Source of the DNA: Cribrihabitans_A pelagius
GTDB lineage: Bacteria; Pseudomonadota; Alphaproteobacteria; Rhodobacterales; Rhodobacteraceae
DNA length: 64,000 bases
NCBI RefSeq assembly: GCF_048820915.1
Contig: NZ_JBMERR010000015.1
Span: 62,001 to 126,000 of the forward strand
Reading direction: 5' to 3'
In this document: one piece after another, positions 1 to 7,987 of the stretch
Position numbering within the stretch: position 1 is the first letter of the stretch
Layout: the number at the start of each line of letters is the position of its first letter
The notes under the pieces: model-generated
What the model was told of the DNA's origin: nothing
Seen by the model: only the letters and a program-made list of their open reading frames with translations
Database searches by the model: none
Position numbers and translations under genes: made by a program

Positions 1-2
1 AG

Positions 3-473
3 ACGGAGCCGCAGGCAGCAGTAGAAGCCGAGGAAACCACGGACCCGCAGCCCGCAGGCGAAGCCGCCCCCGCTCCGCAAGAGGATGCCGGAGCGGACGC
101 CGCGCCTGCTGTTGACCTGCAGCCGGAGCTGAAGCCGGGGCGTGCCGCAGAGGACGCCGTGGACGCTGCCTTCATTGCCGAAACCTTCCCGGCGAGCGTA
201 TCGGCCACCGCCGCCGGCACAGAGACTGGGGACCGGCACGAACCGGCAGCCAGTATGCCAGAAGCGGCCCCGGTGTCCGATTTGGACACGCCCCCGGACA
301 GCCCCGCGCCCGCCGGACCCACTGCAGAAGCCGCGCCGGAGCCACCCGCGCAAGCGGCGCTGCGCCCCGGGGTGCTTGCCCATCTGGCCGCGGTGCGCCG
401 CTTGCCGCCGCAGGCCCTGGCCGATGCCTCCGCCTGTGCTGAAGCGCTCAGGGCATTTGCGCACCGCGGCTGA
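3..473 (+). CDS. C-terminal part of an acidic Ala/Pro/Glu-rich protein (5' end outside window)
   Basis: The reading frame is open from base 3 to the TGA at 471-473, giving 156 codons with no start needed inside the window. The product is dominated by Ala, Pro, Glu and Asp in a low-complexity, probably disordered stretch. It ends in a compact, more ordinary helical tail containing the string RPGVLAHLAAVRRLPPQALA. No catalytic motif, membrane segment or repeat of fixed period is visible. The composition suggests a linker or tail of a larger envelope or regulatory protein, but the family cannot be identified from this end alone. It lies about 100 bases upstream of a tRNA-Pro gene on the same strand. 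Confidence 0.7.
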   Translation, partial: TEPQAAVEAEETTDPQPAGEAAPAPQEDAGADAAPAVDLQPELKPGRAAEDAVDAAFIAETFPASVSATAAGTETGDRHEPAASMPEAAPVSDLDTPPDSPAPAGPTAEAAPEPPAQAALRPGVLAHLAAVRRLPPQALADASACAEALRAFAHRG

Positions 474-578
474 GGCTTGCCGCTAACACACTCTGGCGGC
501 TGAATTTTGTGGATAGGCGGAAAAAAATCTGCTTGCCCCTCTTGCCCCCGCCGGGAAAACCGGTAGAACGCTCCTTAA

Positions 579-655
579 CGGGCTATGGCGCAGCCTGGTA
601 GCGCGTCCGTCTGGGGGACGGAAGGTCGCAGGTTCGAGTCCTGCTAGCCCGACCA
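579..655 (+). tRNA. tRNA-Pro (anticodon GGG)
   Basis: A complete cloverleaf can be folded by eye. The acceptor stem CGGGCTA pairs with TAGCCCG, the discriminator is A652 and CCA is encoded at 653-655. The anticodon stem TCCGT/ACGGA encloses the loop CTGGGGG, which places anticodon GGG at 613-615 and reads CCC/CCU proline codons. The T-arm contains GGTTCGAGTCC. A strong hairpin follows immediately. Confidence 0.96.
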
Positions 656-656
656 A

Positions 657-698
657 CAAAACGCCCGGGTGCATCGGCACCCGGGCGTTTTGTTTTTT
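657..698 (+). terminator. Rho-independent terminator after tRNA-Pro
   Basis: The arms ACGCCCGGGTGC and GCACCCGGGCGT form a perfect GC-rich stem with a 4-base loop, followed by TTTTGTTTTTT. It sits directly behind the tRNA-Pro CCA end, so it most likely ends that transcript. Confidence 0.9.
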
Positions 699-788
699 CC
701 TCCGCTTTTTCAAAGCCATTTGCAGATTGCACGAAACGGCGGTATCGGCCAGCATCACTGCCAGCGGCCCGCAGATAGGAATTTGATC

Positions 789-1868
789 ATGACCGGCGTA
801 TTGCCCAGCCAAGCCATTGAAACCATGCTGTCGCGCGAGGAAATCACCCTCAGCGCGCCGCAGGTGGAGGGGCAGGTGCAGCCCGCGAGCCTGGACTTAC
901 GGCTGGGCCAGGTGGCTTACCGGGTGCGGGCGTCGTTTCTGGCGGGCCAGGGCAGCAGCGTCTCCGACCGGCTGAGCGAGTTCGAGATGCACCGGATCGA
1001 TCTCGCCGGCGGTGCGGTGCTGGAGAAGGGCTGCGTCTACGTGGTGCCGCTGATGGAGGGGCTCGACCTGCCCGCCTCGGTCTCGGCCGTGGCCAACGCC
1101 AAGAGCTCCACCGGGCGTCTGGACCTGCTGACCCGCACCATCACCGACGGCGGCGAGGAGTTCGACCGGATCAAGCCGGGCTACAAGGGCCCGCTTTATG
1201 CCGAAATCTGCCCGCGCTCGTTCTCGGTGCTGGTGCGGCCGGGGATGCGGCTCAACCAGATCCGTTTCCGCGCGGGCCAGGCGGTGCTGTCGGATGCCGA
1301 GCTGAAGATGCTGCACGCGGGCACGCCGCTGGTGGACGGGCCTGCGGTGATCGAGGACGGCCTCGGCTTCTCCGTCGACCTGCGCCCCGAGGGCGCCGAT
1401 CTCGTCGGCTACCGCGCCAAGCCGCATACCGGCGTGATCGACCTGGACCGTGTCGGCCATTACGACCCGCAGGACTACTGGGAGGAGGTGCGCAGCCGCG
1501 ACGGCCGCATCATCCTGGACCCCGGCGCCTTTTATATCCTGGTGAGCCGCGAGGCGGTGCATATCCCGCCCGGCTTCGCCGCCGAGATGGCGCCCTACCT
1601 TGCCATGGTGGGCGAGTTCCGGGTGCACTACGCGGGTTTCTTCGACCCCGGCTTCGGCCATGACGCGGCGGGCGGCACCGGATCGCGCGGGGTGCTGGAG
1701 GTGCGCTGCCACGAGGCGCCGTTTGTGCTGGAGCACGGCCAGGTGGTCGGGCGGCTGGTCTACGAGAAGATGGCCGACGTGCCGCAGCAGCTCTACGGCG
1801 CGGGGATCGCGTCGAACTACCAAGGCCAGGGGCTGAAACTGTCGAAGCATTTCAAGTCGCCGGGCTGA
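789..1868 (+). CDS. dcd: dCTP deaminase, long two-domain form
   Basis: Predicted 2'-deoxycytidine 5'-triphosphate deaminase of 359 residues, converting dCTP to dUTP for dTTP synthesis in the cytoplasm. The first half carries the Dcd/dUTPase-fold hallmarks: PASLDLRLG (about 32-40), AKSSTGR (104-110), then GYKGPLYAEI and RLNQIRF. The second half repeats this kind of beta architecture (FDPGFG, GQVVGRLVYEKM), so the protein is about twice the 193 residues of E. coli Dcd. The frame is open further upstream to 669, but that would begin inside the tRNA terminator. The ATG at 789 follows an AGATAGGA ribosome-binding site. The assignment is by motif; substrate preference between dCTP and a related nucleotide is not proven by sequence. 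Confidence 0.88.
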   Translation: MTGVLPSQAIETMLSREEITLSAPQVEGQVQPASLDLRLGQVAYRVRASFLAGQGSSVSDRLSEFEMHRIDLAGGAVLEKGCVYVVPLMEGLDLPASVSAVANAKSSTGRLDLLTRTITDGGEEFDRIKPGYKGPLYAEICPRSFSVLVRPGMRLNQIRFRAGQAVLSDAELKMLHAGTPLVDGPAVIEDGLGFSVDLRPEGADLVGYRAKPHTGVIDLDRVGHYDPQDYWEEVRSRDGRIILDPGAFYILVSREAVHIPPGFAAEMAPYLAMVGEFRVHYAGFFDPGFGHDAAGGTGSRGVLEVRCHEAPFVLEHGQVVGRLVYEKMADVPQQLYGAGIASNYQGQGLKLSKHFKSPG

Positions 1869-2072
1869 CCTCCTCACAATAAGGGCAGCGCCGGAACCTC
1901 GAGGAGGGTGCCGTCGCGCATTCTGCGAATGCAGCCCCGGAACAGAAAGCTGTCCTTCTACAACGGAGGGCAGCGCCCGGCCCTGGGTGGGTGCGAAGCG
2001 CCCTCCCGCGGGGAGGGTCGGGCGCTGCCCGGCCTTCAGCCGGGCGGTAGGTTCGCGGACAGCGCTCCGCCC
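1869..2072. repeat. Intergenic region with a long interrupted palindrome built on GGGCAGCGCC
   Basis: No gene fits between the convergent dcd and Lrp genes. The perfect 12-base arms GGGCAGCGCCCG (1968-1979) and CGGGCGCTGCCC (2019-2030) enclose an inner hairpin CCCTCCC-GCGG-GGAGGG. Another GGGCAGCGCC copy lies near 1883. A related GGGCAGCGCCC occurs again near 32444. This looks like a GC-rich extragenic repeat that may also act as a bidirectional terminator. Confidence 0.6.
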
Positions 2073-2600
2073 CTACTTCACCGGCCCGCCCGCCGCCAAC
2101 GCCTCGGTGGTGCCCGCCTGCACCGGGCGTTCCAGATGGGTGGAGAGCGCCACGTAGGTGCGGGTGGCGCGCACGCCTTCGGCTTCGTAGACCCGCGCGA
2201 GCAGCCCCTCCAGCGCGCGCGGCGAAGCGACACGGACCTTGAGGATCAGATTGGCGTCCCCGGCGGAGGAATGGATCTCCTCCAGCTCCGGCAGCTCCTG
2301 CAGCGCGAGCAGCCCGGCGGTCACACCCCAGCCCTCGGTATCGACGTGGATGAAGGCCAACAGCGGCTTGCCTGCCGCCGCGCCGTCCAGCTGCGCCACC
2401 GTCGCCCGGATCGTCCCCGAGGCGCGCAGCCGTTTCACCCGCTCATGCACCGCCGGCGCCGACAGACCGGCGAGCTTGCCGATCGCCGCATAAGACAGAG
2501 TCGCATCGCGGCTCAGCGCACCTAATATTCTTCGGTCCAACTGGTCCACAGGCCGCGGCGCAGGCGCGTCTTTCCGAAGCCTGTCTGTTTTTTCACTCAT
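2073..2600 (-). CDS. Lrp/AsnC-family transcriptional regulator
   Basis: Cytoplasmic DNA-binding regulator of 175 residues with the classic two-part layout. An N-terminal winged helix-turn-helix (DRRILGALSRDATLSYAAIG followed by LSAPAVHERVKRLRASGTI) precedes an Lrp-type RAM ligand-binding/oligomerisation domain (about 80-155, LLAFIHVDTEG and NLILKVRV). The frame extends ten codons upstream, but the ATG at 2600 has a GGAAAGAGACG ribosome-binding site, so that start was chosen. It is transcribed divergently from an MFS transporter across about 75 bases, which suggests it controls that transporter in response to an amino acid or related metabolite. The N-terminal 25 residues are longer and more charged than in E. 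coli Lrp. Confidence 0.9.
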   Translation of the reverse strand: MSEKTDRLRKDAPAPRPVDQLDRRILGALSRDATLSYAAIGKLAGLSAPAVHERVKRLRASGTIRATVAQLDGAAAGKPLLAFIHVDTEGWGVTAGLLALQELPELEEIHSSAGDANLILKVRVASPRALEGLLARVYEAEGVRATRTYVALSTHLERPVQAGTTEALAAGGPVK

Positions 2601-2675
2601 CGTCTCTTTCCGCAGTTCCCAGAATTTCATTCAGCCGATAGCAGAATGCTCTGAACAATTTTCGAGAGCAATGCA

Positions 2676-3836
2676 ATGCTGGCCCCTATCCTGATTCTGA
2701 TGTGCGCGATTGGCGTGATTGGCGCGAACTCCCTCTTGCTGGCGCCGGTGGTGAATGCAGTGGGCGCCAGCCTCGGGGCCTCCGCGGGGGAGGTCATGCG
2801 GGCGGCCAGCGCCTACGGGCTCGGGGTGGCGGCGGCGGCGCTGCTGCTCGCGCCATTGGGAGACCGCATCGGCGCGGGCCGTGTCCTGCGCGCGGCCCTT
2901 GCGGTGCTGGCCCTGGGGCTTGCCGCCAGCGCGATGGCGCCGGGGCTTCTCGCCTTGTGCGCGGCGCAGGCGCTGTGCGGGGCGGCGGCGGGGGCGGCGC
3001 TGCCGTCGATCTACACGCTGGCGGTGGTGATCGCGCCGAAGGGCCGCGAATCGCGGGTGCTCGGGCTGGTGCTGTCGGGCTGGACCGTATCGATGGTGCT
3101 GGGGGTGAGCATAAGCGCCTGGGCCACCGCCCTCTTTGGCTGGCGCGCGGTCTATGCCGCTCTGGCGCTGGCGGCGCTTCTGCTCTGGGCCGCGGCGGCG
3201 CTGCTGCGCCACGCGGGCGCGCCAAGCGGCCGGGCCAGTTCACCCCTGAGCGCCCTTCGCGTGCCCGGGCTGAAACGCGGGCTGCTCGCAACCGCGCTGC
3301 TGATGATGGCCTTCTACCTCAGCTATTTCTTCACTGGCGCGCATATCACCGGACGGCTGGGGCTCAGCACCGGCCAAGCCGGGCTCTTGCCGCTCACCTA
3401 TGGCATCGGCTTTGGCCTTGCGGTGCTGATCGACCCCGTGCTGGACCGGCTGGGGGTTGCGCGGGCGACGCCCTGGGTGTTCCTGGGTGTGGCGGCGAGC
3501 TACATGGCGCTGCTCGCGGTGGCGGACTCCTACGTCCTGCTGCTGGCGCTGTCCCTGTTCTGGGGCATGGGGCAGCACCTGGGGCTGAACCTGGTGGTGG
3601 CGCGGGTGACGGCGCTGGATCAGGGCCAGCGCGGCGCCATCATGGGGCTGTTCAGCACCGTGACCTACCTCTGCGTCTTTGCAGCACCTGTGGCGGGGGC
3701 TGCGGCCTATGCGGTCTGGGGGCTGGCGGGCTGCCTTGCGATTTCCGCCCTGCTGGCGGCGGCCGAGGCCGTGGAGGCGCTAGGCCTGCGCCGTGTCAGA
3801 CCTTCGGGCCCCGCATCCCCCGGCGCGCCTGCCTGA
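2676..3836 (+). CDS. MFS-type membrane transporter
   Basis: An integral inner-membrane protein of 386 residues, rich in Ala/Leu/Gly, with about 12 hydrophobic segments. The MFS loop 2-3 signature is recognisable as LGDRIGAGRVLRAA (about residues 61-74), consistent with a major facilitator. Its size and lack of extended loops fit a drug/metabolite efflux or sugar-efflux type permease; the substrate cannot be told. It is divergent from the Lrp-type regulator at 2073-2600, an arrangement common for amino-acid or drug exporters controlled by their neighbour. Its 3' end overlaps the small gene on the opposite strand by 41 bases. Confidence 0.85.
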   Translation: MLAPILILMCAIGVIGANSLLLAPVVNAVGASLGASAGEVMRAASAYGLGVAAAALLLAPLGDRIGAGRVLRAALAVLALGLAASAMAPGLLALCAAQALCGAAAGAALPSIYTLAVVIAPKGRESRVLGLVLSGWTVSMVLGVSISAWATALFGWRAVYAALALAALLLWAAAALLRHAGAPSGRASSPLSALRVPGLKRGLLATALLMMAFYLSYFFTGAHITGRLGLSTGQAGLLPLTYGIGFGLAVLIDPVLDRLGVARATPWVFLGVAASYMALLAVADSYVLLLALSLFWGMGQHLGLNLVVARVTALDQGQRGAIMGLFSTVTYLCVFAAPVAGAAAYAVWGLAGCLAISALLAAAEAVEALGLRRVRPSGPASPGAPA

Positions 3837-4038
3837 GCGCGCGGATGCGGGCGCGGTCAGCCTCTTTCCCGGCTTTGGTCTGAACCGGCTTTGAGGCCCC
3901 CTGCCCCGCATCACGCTTATTACCGGATTGCGCCCCGCTGCGGCGCGCCAGCCAGCGCAGCCCGGCGTCCACACCCAGCCGCATGCCCCGCCCGATCAGG
4001 CGGCGCAGCAGCATATTGACGATCCAATTGGCGTTCAT
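3796..4038 (-). CDS. Small basic conserved-looking protein of unknown function
   Basis: Eighty-residue product starting MNANWIVNMLLRRLIGRG. An amphipathic or weakly hydrophobic N-terminus with several Arg is followed by a very basic tail rich in Lys, Arg, Gln and Ala. The ATG at 4038 has a strong GGGGAGG ribosome-binding site 6 bases upstream, which is the main reason for calling the gene. It lies between the convergent MFS gene and scpB and overlaps the MFS 3' end. The N-terminus could dock on the membrane surface. No family can be named. Confidence 0.65.
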   Translation of the reverse strand: MNANWIVNMLLRRLIGRGMRLGVDAGLRWLARRSGAQSGNKRDAGQGASKPVQTKAGKEADRARIRALRQARRGMRGPKV

Positions 4039-4117
4039 GCGTAGCCTCCCCGCGTCTGCGCGCGGCCAGCATAGCAGCAAAATGCGCCGGTTTCAGGGCG
4101 TAAGCCGCAAAAGGCCC

Positions 4118-4789
4118 CTATTCCTCGAACAGCTCGGCCTGGCTTTCGCTGCTTTCATCCTCCTCCGCCTCTTCGCGGGCGCCAAGGCTAAGCGCGCCGG
4201 GCGGCGGGCGGTTGTCCAGGAGGCCTGCGGCGCGCAGCTCCTTCAGGCCGGGCAGGTCGCGCGCGCTTTCCAGGCTGAAGTGATCCAGGAACGCCTGCGT
4301 CACCACAAATGTCACCGGCCGGCCCGGGCTCATCCGGCGGCGGCCCAGACGGATCCAGTCCATCTCCATCAGCTGGTCGATGGTCCCGCGCGAGACCGAC
4401 ACGCCGCGGATCTCCTCGATCTCGGCCCGTGTCACCGGCTGGTGGTAGGCGATGATTGCGAGCGTCTCGGTCGCCGCGCGGCTCAGCTTGCGCAGCTCCA
4501 CGGTTTCTTTCTGCATCAGATACGCAAGGTCCGGCGCGGTGCGGAAGGCCCAGGCGTCGCCCACCCGCACCACCCGCACGCCCCGGCCCTCGTACCGGCG
4601 CGCCAGATGCGCCACCGCGGCTTCGGGGTTGCAGCCATGCGGCATCCGCGCGGCCAGGCCGCGCAAGCTCACCGGCTCGGCACTGGCAAACAGCACCGCC
4701 TCGGCCATGCGCTCCTGCTCGGCCATCGGAGGCGCGTCGAACAGGCTGTCGGTGTCGTCTTCAATGGCTGCGCTGTGGTCTTCCATCAT
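4118..4789 (-). CDS. scpB: Segregation and condensation protein B
   Basis: ScpB (223 residues) is the winged-helix kleisin-associated subunit of the SMC-ScpAB complex that organises and segregates the chromosome. Two winged-helix domains are recognisable: EAVLFASAEPVSLRGLAARM near the N-terminus, and ETLAIIAYHQPVTRAEIEEI followed by RGVSVSRGTIDQL. The C-terminus is a strongly acidic tail (EEAEEDESSESQAELFEE). Its start overlaps the scpA stop by four bases (ATGA), so the two partners are translationally coupled. Confidence 0.96.
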   Translation of the reverse strand: MMEDHSAAIEDDTDSLFDAPPMAEQERMAEAVLFASAEPVSLRGLAARMPHGCNPEAAVAHLARRYEGRGVRVVRVGDAWAFRTAPDLAYLMQKETVELRKLSRAATETLAIIAYHQPVTRAEIEEIRGVSVSRGTIDQLMEMDWIRLGRRRMSPGRPVTFVVTQAFLDHFSLESARDLPGLKELRAAGLLDNRPPPGALSLGAREEAEEDESSESQAELFEE

Positions 4790-5580
4790 GTGTCCTTACT
4801 CATGCTGCGCAGCTGGATCGGCGCGAAGCTTTCGCTCTGGCGCATCGCCAGCTTGCCCTCCTTGGCGAGCTGCAGCGTGGCCGCAAAGGTCGCCGCGGTG
4901 GCCGAGCGGCGCTTCACCGGGTCGCTGTCCCAGCCCTCCGGCAGGTAGCTCAGCATGTCGGTCCAGCTTCCGGTAAAGCCGATCAGCGTGCGCATCCGTT
5001 CCAGCGCCTCCTCCATCGTGTAGACCGACTCGCGGTCCATCACGAAGGGGCGGAATTCCTCCTTGGTGCGCAGGCGGGCATAGGCCTGCATCAGGTCGAG
5101 GAGGTTCGCGGTATAGGTCACCGATTTCACCCGGTCGACGGTCTCCACCGCGCCGCGGGCAAAGGTATTGCGGCCCAGCCGGTCGCGCGCCATCAGCTGC
5201 GCCGCGGCATCGCGCATCGCCTGCAGGCGTTCGAGCTGGAAGGCAAGATGTGCCGCCAGCTCCTCGCCCGAGGGGCCTTCCTCGGTCGGGTCCGGCGGCA
5301 GCAGGAGGCGCGATTTCAGATAGGCCAGCCAGGCCGCCATCACCAGGTAGTCGGCGGCGAGCTCGATCCTCAGCGCCTTGGCGCGTTCGACAAAGGCGAG
5401 GTACTGGCGCGCCAGCTCCAGCACGGAAATCCTGCGCAGGTCCACCTTCTGAGTGCGTGACAGGGTCAGCAGCAGGTCGAGCGGGCCTTCGAAACCGTCC
5501 ACGTCGATGATCAGCGCCTCGGCTGCAAGACGCTGTTCCACCTCGGTTTCCTGTGCTGTTTTGCGTGCCTGCTCAGCCAT
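4786..5580 (-). CDS. scpA: Segregation and condensation protein A (kleisin)
   Basis: ScpA (264 residues from the chosen start) bridges the SMC ATPase heads and binds ScpB. The N-terminal kleisin signature FEGPLDLLLTL is clear, followed by VDLRRISVLELARQYLAFV and YLKSRLLLPP. The C-terminal winged helix ends in SMSKDT. The frame runs 18 codons further up, but the ATG at 5580 has a GGACAGGT site. It overlaps the nagZ stop by eight bases, giving a nagZ-scpA-scpB coupled series, so wall recycling and chromosome condensation genes share one transcript. Confidence 0.95.
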   Translation of the reverse strand: MAEQARKTAQETEVEQRLAAEALIIDVDGFEGPLDLLLTLSRTQKVDLRRISVLELARQYLAFVERAKALRIELAADYLVMAAWLAYLKSRLLLPPDPTEEGPSGEELAAHLAFQLERLQAMRDAAAQLMARDRLGRNTFARGAVETVDRVKSVTYTANLLDLMQAYARLRTKEEFRPFVMDRESVYTMEEALERMRTLIGFTGSWTDMLSYLPEGWDSDPVKRRSATAATFAATLQLAKEGKLAMRQSESFAPIQLRSMSKDT

Positions 5581-6577
5581 ACACCTGTCCGCCCATGAGC
5601 GCGGCAAGTTCGTCTTCAGCGGCCTGAATGTCAAGGTCGCGGGGCGGTTTGCGCATCGCCTGCGCAGCCTCTGCGCGGGTTTGCGCCGCCGCCGTCATGC
5701 GGCCCGAGGCCTCCGCCACCGCGGCGCGCTCGGCCAGCGGGGCATTGCACAGCAGCACCACGTCGCAGCCTGCATCGAGCGAGGCACGGGCGTTCTCCGC
5801 GGGGCTGCCGCTCAGCGCCTTCATCGAGATATCGTCGGTCATGATCAGCCCGTCAAAGCCGATCTCCTCCCGGATCAGGCGCATCACTGCGGGAGAGGTG
5901 GTGGCGGGAAGCGCATCCAGCGCCTCGTAGACCAGATGCGCAGTCATGCCGAGCGGCAGGTCATTCAGCGCCCGGAAGGCGGCGAAATCGGTGCGGCTCA
6001 GCTCCTCCGCCGTGGCGGAGACGCGCGGCAGGTCATAGTGGCTGTCAGCGACCGCGCGGCCGTGTCCGGGAATGTGCTTCACCACCGGCAGCACGCCTCC
6101 ATCCAAGTGCCCCTCGGCCACCGCGCGGGCGATCTCCGCCACGGTCTGCGCATCTTCGCCGTGGCAGCGGTTCTTCAGGAAGGGGTGGGTTTCGGCAAAG
6201 GCCACATCGGCCAGCGGCGCGCAGTTGCTGTCGATCCCCAGCGCAAAGAGCTCATGCGCGATCAGCCGGTAGCGCAGGTACATCGCGCGCGCGGCACCTT
6301 CGCCTGCCCGCGCCACATGCTCCATCGGCGGCAGCCATTGCCGTGCGAGCGGCGGCACCAGCCGCTGCACCCGTCCGCCTTCCTGGTCGATGGTGATCGG
6401 GCAATCGCGGCCCACCGTCTCGCGGAAATCGCCGCAGAGCGCGCGGATCTGGTCGGCGCTCTCGATATTGCGGGCAAAGAGGATGAAGCCGAAGGGGTCC
6501 GCCTCGCGGAACAACGCCTTCTCGTCCGCGCTGAGGCGCAGCCCGTCCGCATCAAGAATGGTGGCTCCGAATGTCAT
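5573..6577 (-). CDS. nagZ: Beta-N-acetylhexosaminidase NagZ
   Basis: A glycoside hydrolase family 3 enzyme of 334 residues. It removes GlcNAc from the anhydro-muropeptides recovered during peptidoglycan recycling and acts in the cytoplasm, consistent with the absence of a signal peptide. Visible motifs are ITIDQEGGRVQRL (62-74), the flexible His loop KHIPGHGR (167-174) with DSH after it, and MTDDISM (247-253), which carries the nucleophilic Asp. Length and motif order match typical NagZ. It lies just downstream of a SPOR-domain gene, another peptidoglycan-binding function, and overlaps scpA. Confidence 0.95.
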   Translation of the reverse strand: MTFGATILDADGLRLSADEKALFREADPFGFILFARNIESADQIRALCGDFRETVGRDCPITIDQEGGRVQRLVPPLARQWLPPMEHVARAGEGAARAMYLRYRLIAHELFALGIDSNCAPLADVAFAETHPFLKNRCHGEDAQTVAEIARAVAEGHLDGGVLPVVKHIPGHGRAVADSHYDLPRVSATAEELSRTDFAAFRALNDLPLGMTAHLVYEALDALPATTSPAVMRLIREEIGFDGLIMTDDISMKALSGSPAENARASLDAGCDVVLLCNAPLAERAAVAEASGRMTAAAQTRAEAAQAMRKPPRDLDIQAAEDELAALMGGQVYG

Positions 6578-6684
6578 GGGGTATGCCCTCCTGCCCCCGG
6601 ATCACGGGCCAGGCGCCCGCCCCGGGGAGCAGACGGGCGCAACCCGGCGCGGCCGCCGGGCAGTTCAGAACGGCAGCCGGCGGG

Positions 6685-7890
6685 TCAGCGCGTGGTTACA
6701 GGAATGCAATCGGCATTGCCAGCCACCAGCGCCGAGCAAAAGCGGCGCGCATCCGACAGCCCGTCAAAGCCCATCACCCGCAGGCGGTAGAAGGTGCGCC
6801 CGCCGCTGGCCGCGCGCTGGATAACCCGCGGCCGGTTGTCGAGGTAGCCGGGGAAGCGGGCCGCGATGCGGTCCCATTCAGCACGCGCGACCTCGGCGCT
6901 TTCATAGGCGCCAAGCTGCGCCAGCCGGGTGCCCGCGGGCAGGCTGGCGGCATCCACTTCAGTGGCAGCGGGGGCCGATGCCGGGGTGGCGGTCACCGGG
7001 GCGGCAGGCGAGGTGTCGAGCCGCGCAGGCCGAGCCTCCGGGCGCAGCGACTGTTTCAGCCCCGGCGCCTTCAGCAGCGCGGGCGATGGTGCCGAAGCCG
7101 GCTCCACGCGCCCGAGATCGGCGGCGCTCGCCGCGGCGTTCTGTGCCGAGAGCGGCTGTGCGTCGCGGGTGAGCTCGGCCACAAGCGCGTCGATGCCGCC
7201 GTCCTGATAGGCGGCAATCACCTGCTCGCCGGCTTCGGCACCGGTTTCTTCAGATTCGCGAGCCTCCGCGGAAGGCACCGGCGCAGGCGCCGCCTCCGCC
7301 GCCAGTTCCGGCAGCGGCTTGTCGTCTTCGGTCAGCTTGATTGCTGGCGGCGCCAGCGTCAGCCGCTCGGCCGGCGGCGCGGCGCTGCCCTTGGCGGCCA
7401 CCGCGTTCACCGCCAGTCCCTGATGATCGGCCTGGGCACCGCCGGGGTTGTCCGGCTGCACCCGCATCGGCCCTTCCACGGCACGCACCACCGGCACGCC
7501 GCTGACATCGCGCATCACCAGCTTGTAACCCCAGACGCCGACGCCCGCGACAAGCGCGATCGAGGCGGCGGCGCCGAACAGGCTGAGGACGCGGCCGGCC
7601 CGGGCGCGCAGACCCGGCGGCGGCGGATAGCCGCCGTCATAGCCGCCATAGCCGTCACCGGCACCATAGGAATCATAGGTCTCGTAAGCATCACCGGCCT
7701 GCGTCTGGCCGTCGGAGTGGTAGCCGTAGCTGCCGCCCGCCTGGTCATAACCGCCATCCTGGCCGTAGTCGGGTTCGGCGCCGGGGCCGGTGTATTGCGG
7801 CCCGTCCGAAACGCCAGAGGCGGCGTCCCGTTCCCGAACACCGCCCTGCATGTGGGGCCGGCCGCTGCCAGCCTGCGCAAAATACGCCAT
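6685..7890 (-). CDS. SPOR-domain envelope protein
   Basis: 401-residue protein. A Gly/Tyr/Asp/Gln-rich N-terminal cytoplasmic region (repeated GYGGYDG-type strings) is followed by a single membrane segment (SLFGAAASIALVAGVGVWGY), a long Ala/Pro/Glu-rich periplasmic linker, and a C-terminal SPOR fold of about 75 residues (TRLAQLGAYESAEVARAEWD, then GGRTFYRLRVMGF and DARRFCSAL). SPOR domains bind denuded glycan strands at the septum, so a cell-division or wall-remodelling role is likely. A longer upstream extension lacks support; the ATG at 7890 follows GAGGCGGATA. Two Cys in the SPOR domain (SDARRFCSAL and NADCIP) could form the disulphide often seen in this fold. Confidence 0.9.
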   Translation of the reverse strand: MAYFAQAGSGRPHMQGGVRERDAASGVSDGPQYTGPGAEPDYGQDGGYDQAGGSYGYHSDGQTQAGDAYETYDSYGAGDGYGGYDGGYPPPPGLRARAGRVLSLFGAAASIALVAGVGVWGYKLVMRDVSGVPVVRAVEGPMRVQPDNPGGAQADHQGLAVNAVAAKGSAAPPAERLTLAPPAIKLTEDDKPLPELAAEAAPAPVPSAEARESEETGAEAGEQVIAAYQDGGIDALVAELTRDAQPLSAQNAAASAADLGRVEPASAPSPALLKAPGLKQSLRPEARPARLDTSPAAPVTATPASAPAATEVDAASLPAGTRLAQLGAYESAEVARAEWDRIAARFPGYLDNRPRVIQRAASGGRTFYRLRVMGFDGLSDARRFCSALVAGNADCIPVTTR

Positions 7891-7987
7891 TATCCGCCTC
7901 ACTGCCCGGATCAAGCGGCGGCGCGCGCAAGCGCCGCCTGCTCCGGTTTCCTGATCTGCCTCAGTCCGGCGGAAGCTGCGGTTTTTA

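Noticed and set aside
669..788. Extended N-terminus of dcd
   Set aside because: Starts inside the tRNA-Pro terminator; the ATG at 789 has a ribosome-binding site and begins the family sequence.
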